This document shows, piece by piece, positions 1 through 5,599 of a stretch of 5,599 bases of DNA; position 1 is the stretch's first letter; each line of letters starts with the position of its first letter. Below the pieces are notes generated by a model. The model had not been told where the DNA came from. It searched no databases and was given only the letters and a program-made list of their open reading frames with translations. Source of the stretch: Desulfovibrio sp. (GTDB lineage: Bacteria; Desulfobacterota; Desulfovibrionia; Desulfovibrionales; Desulfovibrionaceae). The stretch lies in NCBI GenBank assembly GCA_031282465.1, contig JAITDR010000191.1:1-5599 (forward strand), in the 5' to 3' direction. The position numbers and the translations under genes were made by a program.

Positions 1-396
1 GCCATAACCGCGTTTACCATGTTTGAGTCCGCCTATTATGCCGAAATCATCCGGGCCGGACTCGGCAGCATCTCCAGAGGCCAGACCCAGGCCGCCCTGG
101 CTCTGGGCATGACCATGCCCCAAGCCCTGCGCCTGGTGTTGCTCCCCCAGGCCTTCCGCGCCATGGCTCCCCTTCTGCTGACCCAGGGCATCATCCTTTT
201 TCAGGATACCGCCTTGGTCTATATCCTGGGCCTTGGGGATTTTTTCCGCACGGCGGTGACCATCGGCAAGACCAACGGCTATGAGCCGGCCATGATTCTT
301 TTTGCCGGCCTGGTCTATTTCGGGATATGCTTCGCCGCGTCCAGGCTGGTTGATTTCCTGAAACGCGCCTTGTCGGAACGGAAACGGGCAATCTGA
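1..396 (+). CDS. Polar amino acid ABC transporter permease, C-terminal part (5' end outside window)
   Basis: This is the inner-membrane permease of a polar amino acid importer (HisM/GltK/GlnP type), which passes the substrate from a periplasmic binding protein across the membrane. Only the last 131 residues are present and the reading frame is open to base 1, so the ATG at 19 is probably internal. The cytoplasmic EAA loop that docks on the ATPase is visible at fragment residues about 30-49 (QAALALG...VLLP, with Q replacing the usual E). Two hydrophobic segments follow (about residues 54-75 and 92-112), then a basic tail. The stop codon overlaps the ATG of the ATPase gene by one base (TGATG), a typical translational coupling arrangement. 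The substrate cannot be told from this fragment; glutamate/glutamine-type amino acids are the family default. Confidence 0.93.
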   Translation, partial: AITAFTMFESAYYAEIIRAGLGSISRGQTQAALALGMTMPQALRLVLLPQAFRAMAPLLLTQGIILFQDTALVYILGLGDFFRTAVTIGKTNGYEPAMILFAGLVYFGICFAASRLVDFLKRALSERKRAI

Positions 397-1121
397 TGAT
401 TTATCTCGATAAAGTTTCCAAATGGTACGGTCATTTCAAGGTGCTGGACTCATGCAGCGCCGGCATCAGTAAAGGCGAGGTGGTTGTAGTCTGCGGCCCC
501 TCGGGTTACGGCAAATCTACCCTCATTAAAACCGTCAACGGGCTGGAGCCGGTGCAGGAAGGCGAGATTGTCGTGGACAAGATCAAGGTCACGGACAAAC
601 GTACGAACATGGCCGAGCTGCGCGCCAGAGTGGGCATGGTCTTCCAGCATTTTGAACTGTTCCCGCATCTGAGCGTCATGGAAAATCTCCTTCTGCCCCA
701 GCGCAAGGTTCTGAAACGCGGGAAGGAAGAGGCTGAAGAAAAGGCCCTGAGCCTGCTCCAGCGAGTCGGCATGCTGGAACACGCCCGCAAACACCCCAGC
801 CGGCTCTCCGGCGGCCAGCAGCAACGCGCGGCCATAGCCCGCGCCCTGTGCATGGATCCCGTGGCCATGCTCTTTGATGAACCGACCAGCGCCCTGGACC
901 CGGAAATGATCAAGGAAGTTTTGACGGTCATGGTCACCCTGGCTTACGAAGGCATGACCATGATCGTCGTTACCCATGAAATGGGCTTCGCCCGCCAGGT
1001 GGCCAACCGGATTCTCTTTATGGACGAAGGACGCATCGTTGAAGACACCCCCAAAGAGATTTTTTTCAAAACCCCCCAAACCCTGCGCGCCGTGGATTTT
1101 CTCTCCAAAATCATTCACTGA
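396..1121 (+). CDS. Polar amino acid ABC transporter ATP-binding protein (GlnQ/HisP type)
   Basis: This is the cytoplasmic ATPase that powers the amino acid importer encoded just upstream. At 241 residues it has the usual full length of the GlnQ/HisP/GltL family. All ABC motifs are visible: Walker A GPSGYGKST at 34-42, Q-loop Gln84 in VFQHFELFPH, signature LSGGQQQR at 137-144, Walker B with DE at 161-162 (MLFDEPTSALD), D-loop SALD at 165-168 and switch His194 (VVTHEMGFA). Tyr38 in Walker A, where Ser is most common, is the only oddity and sits at a variable position. The ATG overlaps the permease stop by one base and has only a weak ribosome site of its own, so coupled translation is likely. 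No strong T-run terminator follows. Confidence 0.96.
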   Translation: MIYLDKVSKWYGHFKVLDSCSAGISKGEVVVVCGPSGYGKSTLIKTVNGLEPVQEGEIVVDKIKVTDKRTNMAELRARVGMVFQHFELFPHLSVMENLLLPQRKVLKRGKEEAEEKALSLLQRVGMLEHARKHPSRLSGGQQQRAAIARALCMDPVAMLFDEPTSALDPEMIKEVLTVMVTLAYEGMTMIVVTHEMGFARQVANRILFMDEGRIVEDTPKEIFFKTPQTLRAVDFLSKIIH

Positions 1122-1246
1122 TTTTCCGGACTCTGTCCGAAGCGATATATCTGATCGTGCGCCTGCCCGTGCAGGTTGACGCGCTGAAAATTCAAGAAAC
1201 TCGAAATCCTCTACGATCACGTCAACAGCAACCGAGGAGGCTGTAA

Positions 1247-1579
1247 ATGCAACTGAACCTGAAGACCTTTCTGCTTCTGGCCGGTATTGTGTGCTTCGGT
1301 CAGGGACAGGCGGCGGCCTGCGGTTTTGACGGACCAATCGAGCATGGCGACGGTTCCGGCGTAAGCGGCGGCAGCGGAGTGCGCGTGGCAACAAGTTGGA
1401 ACAACCAACATGCGCAGTTCCCACGCAAGGGGTACTACTTTTTGGATCTCGGCCCCAATGCCTGCGGTGAAAAAATTGAACTGTTTGTCAACGGCTACAG
1501 CATGGGCCGCTATAACGTCCCGAATCGAGGTATGGTTACGGTGCCCGTTAAGCTGAAGGGGAATACGCCGGTAAGGTAG
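1247..1579 (+). CDS. Small exported protein of unknown function
   Basis: A 110-residue protein that I do not recognise. The start is well supported by GAGGAGG at 1234-1240, six bases before the ATG. Residues 1-24 form a signal peptide: a Lys at position 6, a hydrophobic core LLLAGIVCF, and an AAA site just before Cys25. Cleavage before Cys25 is predicted; a lipoprotein is possible, but AAAC is a poor lipobox. The mature part has a Gly/Ser-rich stretch (residues 34-44), two cysteines (25 and 73) that could form a disulfide in the periplasm, and a beta-rich C-terminal half (ELFVNGYSMGRYNV...VTVPVKL) resembling an Ig-like strand pattern. The resemblance is too weak for a family call. It lies 125 bases after the transporter operon and may have its own promoter. 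Confidence 0.75.
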   Translation: MQLNLKTFLLLAGIVCFGQGQAAACGFDGPIEHGDGSGVSGGSGVRVATSWNNQHAQFPRKGYYFLDLGPNACGEKIELFVNGYSMGRYNVPNRGMVTVPVKLKGNTPVR

Positions 1580-1728
1580 CTGAGGCAGCAACCACTGAAA
1601 ACATTCAGCCCCGCCGGCTCGGCAGAGATGTCGGAGCTTGATGCGCTACTCTGCTGCATCAAAAAAACACAAAACTCAGGAGAACAGTCGAAACAGACTC
1701 GCCGGGATAGAAAATATTCCCTACCCGC

Positions 1729-1757
1729 TTGACCGGGTTTGCCGCATCGGATAGACT
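1729..1757 (+). promoter_or_regulatory. Sigma70-like promoter of sRNA copy A
   Basis: TTGACC (1729-1734) and TAGACT (1752-1757) are separated by 17 bases, which predicts a start near 1763, exactly where homology with the second copy becomes gapless. The CTTGAC and GGATA blocks recur at the same mutual distance in front of copy B, which supports a functional promoter. Upstream lies GGGATA-gaaaa-TATTCCC, an imperfect inverted repeat ending eight bases before the -35 box. Confidence 0.6.
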
Positions 1758-1762
1758 GTCAC

Positions 1763-1914
1763 AATTCAGGCTGCGGCAATACCGAAAGATGCCGTTGCCG
1801 CGTGATGTCGACGCCTTGCAGTCTCCATGCAAGGCCGCCGCGAATGTGAGACTGTTCCTCGTTTTCTCGTTTGCGGCGTCAGCGAAGCCCCGCTTCTCCT
1901 CGCGGGGCTTTCCT
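1763..1914 (+). ncRNA. Putative trans-acting small RNA, copy A of a tandem pair
   Basis: An unrecognised, probably untranslated RNA of about 150 nt. It aligns without gaps to copy B over 1763-1893 (offset 313). Predicted fold: hairpin 1 from GCGGCAA (1773-1779) with TTGCCGC (1795-1801), or CGGCA with TGCCG (1790-1794); hairpin 2, a perfect 8-bp stem GCCTTGCA/TGCAAGGC (1813-1820, 1828-1835) with loop GTCTCCA; hairpin 3, CGCCGCGAAT (1836-1845) with 1869-1878 and an apical loop containing TGTTCCTC; then the terminator hairpin with loop TTCTCCTC. Three loops therefore carry pyrimidine motifs complementary to Shine-Dalgarno sequences. The 16 differences from copy B in columns 1826-1887 fall evenly over the codon positions of the minus-strand reading frame (6, 4, 6), arguing against a protein gene. 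The function as a translation regulator is inferred from the loops only. Confidence 0.62.
1884..1912 (+). terminator. Terminator hairpin of sRNA copy A
   Basis: AAGCCCCGC (1885-1893) pairs with GCGGGGCTT (1902-1910) around the loop TTCTCCTC. Only three T residues follow before CC, so the U-tract is short and termination may be leaky. The same hairpin stem is conserved in copy B. Confidence 0.6.
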
Positions 1915-2035
1915 GTCTGCGGATAATTCTCTGAAAAAACGCGGTCACCGGAAGGAGGATTGCCCCTGGAATATGTTTGGGGAGACACCGGCAGTCTTGT
2001 TGCAGAGAATAATAATAATTCTTATTCCTATTTTC

Positions 2036-2070
2036 TTGACTTACCTTCACGGGTCGGATACTTTTACGAT
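2036..2070 (+). promoter_or_regulatory. Sigma70-like promoter of sRNA copy B
   Basis: TTGACT (2036-2041) is followed after 17 bases by TACTTT (2059-2064). Relative to copy A there is a six-base insertion after GGATA, so the box that aligns with the copy A -10 is TACGAT (2065-2070), now 23 bases from TTGACT. Either may be used; the predicted start is 2071-2077. An AT-rich inverted repeat, GAATAA...TTATTC, lies immediately upstream (about 2007-2027). Confidence 0.5.
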
Positions 2071-2071
2071 G

Positions 2072-2224
2072 TGCAAATTACAGGAGCGGCAACACCGGAA
2101 GTTGTCGCAGCCGTAAGATGCCGGACTTCTGCTGCCTCCATGCAAGAACGTCGCGAACGAAAAATTGTTCCTCATTTTCACGTCCGCGGCTTCTGAAAAG
2201 CCCCGCCCCTGCGGGGCTTTTTTT
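2072..2224 (+). ncRNA. Putative trans-acting small RNA, copy B of a tandem pair
   Basis: A diverged sibling of the RNA at 1763-1914, same strand and architecture. Hairpin 1: GCGGCAA (2086-2092) with TTGTCGC (2102-2108). Hairpin 2: TTCTGC (2127-2132) with 2142-2148 around one bulged A, loop TGCCTCCAT. Hairpin 3: GTCGCG (2150-2155) with CGCGGC (2185-2190), again topped by TGTTCCTC. Several differences from copy A keep pairing in hairpin 3 (C-G to U-G, G-U to G-C, U-G to C-G), while one internal pair and the terminal pair are lost. CCTCC and TTCCTC in the loops are complementary to ribosome binding sites. The strong terminator at the 3' end gives a defined transcript of about 150 nt. No open reading frame with a ribosome site fits the conserved part. 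Confidence 0.65.
2196..2224 (+). terminator. Strong intrinsic terminator of sRNA copy B, probably bidirectional
   Basis: AAAAGCCCCGC (2196-2206) pairs perfectly with GCGGGGCTTTT (2211-2221) around the loop CCCT and is followed by a run of seven T (2218-2224). Read on the minus strand, the same hairpin ends in four T, so it can also stop transcription coming from the minus-strand gene at 2304-2687, which has no other terminator in front of it. Confidence 0.85.
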
Positions 2225-2303
2225 CTGCAAAGAAACACACGGGCAAATTTGAACGCCCGACGCCGGCGCATCGGCCTGCGGATATTCATCCCGCAACAAA
2301 TTT

Positions 2304-2687
2304 CTACTTTTTGTCTTTCTCAGTTTCGTCTTGCGGCCATGCATGCAGTAATGTTTGTGGTGTGCCGAAAGCTGCCTTAAATTCTTTGTTTGTTTTCAAC
2401 AGCAAACGAACATGAAAATTTGCCAATCTGTCCAGAATGTTGTCGATTATCTCAATATACTTTTCTTCCAGGACTCCGGCATATTGATGTATACTTTCAA
2501 GAAATTTAATAACTTCAATTACATGCTTAATACATAATTCATATAATTCGGTGTTTTCATTTTTCCAAAAATTACCGTCTTGATGATCTACAAGAGCAAG
2601 CGTATCATAGGCTTGTTGAATGGCTTTTTCAAGCAACTCTACATTTATGTATAGCCGTTCAGGCGGTTGATTTGAAGAAAGGCCCAT
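2304..2687 (-). CDS. AT-rich small helical protein of unknown function
   Basis: A 127-residue cytoplasmic protein that I do not recognise. It has no signal peptide or membrane segment. Most of it is predicted helical with amphipathic heptad-like stretches (residues about 14-35, 48-70 and 73-100, rich in L, I, E, K), followed by a short charged tail ending EKDKK. The ATG at 2687 has GGAGAAGG upstream, but the spacing of about 11 bases is longer than ideal. Base composition is sharply different from the neighbours: positions 2401-2580 contain 55 G/C in 180 (31 percent) by hand count, against about 57 percent in a sampled line of the kinase gene, which suggests recent acquisition. It starts 56 bases after the kinase stop on the same strand and could be co-transcribed. 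The function is unknown; a small partner or regulator is only a guess. Confidence 0.7.
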   Translation of the reverse strand: MGLSSNQPPERLYINVELLEKAIQQAYDTLALVDHQDGNFWKNENTELYELCIKHVIEVIKFLESIHQYAGVLEEKYIEIIDNILDRLANFHVRLLLKTNKEFKAAFGTPQTLLHAWPQDETEKDKK

Positions 2688-2743
2688 GTTGAAGTATACC
2701 TTCTCCGATTAGTGCCGGTTGCAGTCGTCCGACGTGCGGTCGC

Positions 2744-4810
<2,067 letters not shown>

Positions 4811-4811
4811 C

Positions 4812-4859
4812 TTTTTTCGTGCTGAAATGTATTTTTTTCTACTTTTTTCAGATTTTTTT
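4812..4859 (-). promoter_or_regulatory. Helically phased A-tracts upstream of the kinase gene
   Basis: Four runs of 6-7 A on the minus strand (4812-4817, 4832-4838, 4843-4848, 4853-4859) have centres 20.5, 10.5 and 10.5 bases apart. That is one or two helical turns, so the DNA should be intrinsically curved just before the start codon. The role could be promoter architecture or binding of a nucleoid protein. Alternatively it reflects an A-rich leader, or a Lys-rich N-terminus if translation starts upstream. Confidence 0.5.
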
Positions 4860-4908
4860 GAGAGGCGCTCCCCTGATGTTGAGCGGCGTGCGAAAATGAT
4901 CCGCCTGA

Positions 4909-4925
4909 GCGTGTGATGTACACGC
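4909..4925. promoter_or_regulatory. Inverted repeat GCGTGT-N5-ACACGC, possible operator
   Basis: A perfect 6-bp inverted repeat with a five-base spacer lies about 100 bases upstream of the kinase start, between the divergently placed kinase and tRNA genes. It could be an operator or a small leader hairpin. No matching regulator is visible in the window. Confidence 0.3.
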
Positions 4926-4986
4926 AAATCGGGGCTTGCACCTTGCTCCGCACAAAGGGGTGGTGGATTATGCTGTCGGCATGCTC

Positions 4987-5015
4987 TTGAATATTTCCGG
5001 GGATCAGGCTAGACA
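4987..5015 (+). promoter_or_regulatory. Promoter candidate of the tRNA-Ser gene
   Basis: TTGAAT (4987-4992) and TAGACA (5010-5015) are separated by 17 bases. The predicted start near 5022 leaves a leader of about 18 bases before the mature tRNA. The -10 box resembles that of sRNA copy A (TAGACT). Confidence 0.45.
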
Positions 5016-5039
5016 ATGCCGTCATGAGGCGTCTTCAGC

Positions 5040-5129
5040 GGAGGGATGGCTGAGCGGTTGATGGCACCGGTCTTGAAAACCGGCATAGGTGAAAGCCTAT
5101 CGGGGGTTCGAATCCCTCTCCCTCCGCCA
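5040..5129 (+). tRNA. tRNA-Ser (anticodon UGA)
   Basis: A complete class II tRNA of 90 nt with encoded CCA. The acceptor stem GGAGGGA (5040-5046) pairs with TCCCTCC (5119-5125), followed by discriminator G and CCA (5127-5129). The anticodon stem CCGGT/ACCGG (5067-5071, 5079-5083) encloses CTTGAAA with anticodon TGA at 5074-5076. The long variable arm ATAGG-tgaaag-CCTAT is characteristic of serine tRNA, and the T-loop is TTCGAAT. It decodes UCA and, by wobble, other UCN codons. No duplicated 3' end or integrase is present nearby in the window, so nothing marks it as an occupied integration site. Confidence 0.97.
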
Positions 5130-5145
5130 AGTTAAAGTTCACCTG

Positions 5146-5185
5146 AGTCCGTCTAGTTCCAAAAAGCTAGGCGGGCTTTGACTTT
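5146..5185 (+). terminator. Terminator-like hairpin after the tRNA
   Basis: AGTCCGTCTAG (5146-5156) can pair over 11 bp, with two G-U pairs, with CTAGGCGGGCT (5167-5177), followed by TTTGACTTT. The stem is good but the T-run is interrupted. Its place 17 bases after the tRNA fits a tRNA terminator. Confidence 0.55.
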
Positions 5186-5241
5186 GAGAGCTTTTTGTTT
5201 ACCACTGATTCCCGCTTATGCCGGTTGCAGCCGACTGCTTT

Positions 5242-5282
5242 TGTGAGTAAGAAGTGTGAGTACTCACCACGGCGTGTGAGTA
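5242..5282. repeat. Three copies of TGTGAGTA, one within a 12-bp palindrome
   Basis: TGTGAGTA occurs at 5242-5249, 5255-5262 and 5275-5282. The middle copy continues as GTGAGTACTCAC (5256-5267), a perfect palindrome, which gives a fourth half-site on the other strand. A further palindrome, TCTCATGAGA, lies at 5291-5300. The cluster looks like an operator array, yet both flanking genes end here, so no gene in the window is an obvious target. Confidence 0.5.
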
Positions 5283-5360
5283 ACCCTTTATCTCATGAGA
5301 AGGTTGTCACGTCATGCTTACAGAGAAGTCAATCAGTCATGCAAAGCCGAAGGAAAAACT

Positions 5361-5599
5361 CTATCGCGTTTGCCGCAGGAGGTTCCGCATTATCTTGCCC
5401 AGTGCGTTCCTCGGTAATTCTTCCACAAACCTCCACTGTCGAGGTACGTGAGACGCCGAGAGCGAACCGGCGAGCGCCGTCCGCAATGCCTCTTCCACGG
5501 CAGAGGAAAAGCCTTCCCGCAGCACAACGAAGGCCGCCGGCTCTTCTCCCAGGTCAGCGGAAGGAACACCGACCACGCAGCAGTCTCGCACCGCCGGCT
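5361..5599 (-). CDS. AMP-forming acyl-CoA synthetase, C-terminal fragment (5' end outside window)
   Basis: This is the mobile C-terminal domain of an acyl-adenylate/CoA ligase (ANL superfamily), which activates a carboxylic acid with ATP and transfers it to CoA in the cytoplasm. About 78 residues are present and the frame runs off the window edge. The GTG near 5591 is an internal Val in PAVRDCCVVGVP, the usual start of this subdomain. The A10 motif PRNALGKIMR is visible near the end, and its Lys, required for adenylation, is 11th from the C-terminus. The ELPRNALGKIMRNLLR context resembles medium/long-chain or malonyl-CoA synthetases; the substrate cannot be assigned from this part. The gene converges on the tRNA-Ser gene, with about 230 bases between them. 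Confidence 0.93.
   Translation of the reverse strand, partial: PAVRDCCVVGVPSADLGEEPAAFVVLREGFSSAVEEALRTALAGSLSASHVPRQWRFVEELPRNALGKIMRNLLRQTR

Noticed and set aside
1124..1141. Hairpin TTCCGGAC-tct-GTCCGAA after the ABC ATPase gene as a terminator
   Set aside because: The stem has a bulge and no T-run follows, so I cannot support an intrinsic terminator.
450..1424. Long minus-strand open frame over the ABC ATPase
   Set aside because: The opposite strand encodes a complete ABC ATPase with all motifs; the minus-strand translation shows no known domain and crosses the start of the next gene.
1639..1667. TGATGC...GCATCA hairpin followed by A-run after the small exported protein
   Set aside because: The run is A, not T, on the plus strand, so it is not a terminator for the upstream gene; on the minus strand the T-run precedes the stem.
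1741..2226. CRISPR array or riboswitch as explanation of the repeated blocks
   Set aside because: There are only two long diverged copies with no short regular spacer pattern, and the terminator is followed by a non-coding spacer or a gene on the opposite strand, so there is no downstream gene to be controlled as by a riboswitch.
5040..5360. tRNA-Ser as the attachment site of an integrated element
   Set aside because: No integrase gene and no second copy of the tRNA 3' end appear in the window; the downstream sequence leads to an ordinary metabolic gene.

Overview
The window looks like a chromosomal segment of a Gram-negative anaerobe of the Desulfovibrio/Bilophila type (Desulfovibrionaceae). 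This is inferred from the moderately GC-rich coding sequence, a periplasmic c-type-haem sensor kinase and the general gene style. No marker here fixes the genus.

Layout: 1-1121 (+) is the end of an operon for a polar amino acid ABC importer: the C-terminal part of a permease, overlapping by one base a complete GlnQ-type ATPase. A small exported protein with no recognised family follows at 1247-1579 (+). The 724 bases from 1580 to 2303 hold no convincing protein gene. They hold two diverged copies of one element (about 1763-1914 and 2072-2224, gapless offset of 313 bases, about 70 percent identical by hand count). Each copy has a sigma70-like promoter at the same place in front, three predicted hairpins and a GC-rich terminator hairpin behind. 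I read them as tandem sibling small RNA genes. Their loops carry UCUCC/CCUCC and an invariant UGUUCCUC, which are complementary to Shine-Dalgarno sequences. This is the most interesting part of the window.

On the minus strand, 2304-2687 encodes a very AT-rich 127-residue helical protein of unknown function. Just upstream of it is 2744-4810, a 688-residue hybrid histidine kinase with a periplasmic domain carrying a CxxCH haem-attachment motif (Tll0287-like/DUF3365 type), a HisKA/HATPase core and a receiver domain. Its leader contains helically phased A-tracts and an inverted repeat. A tRNA-Ser(UGA) gene lies at 5040-5129 (+) with a promoter candidate and a terminator-like hairpin. The stretch 5130-5360 lies between convergent genes and carries three copies of TGTGAGTA, one forming a perfect 12-bp palindrome. 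The window ends inside the C-terminal domain of an AMP-forming acyl-CoA synthetase on the minus strand.

Functionally, the importer operon, the haem sensor kinase, the tRNA and the acyl-CoA synthetase look like separate units. The sRNA pair could act in trans on translation. The last stem-loop of the sRNA pair's second copy also serves as a terminator facing the AT-rich gene.
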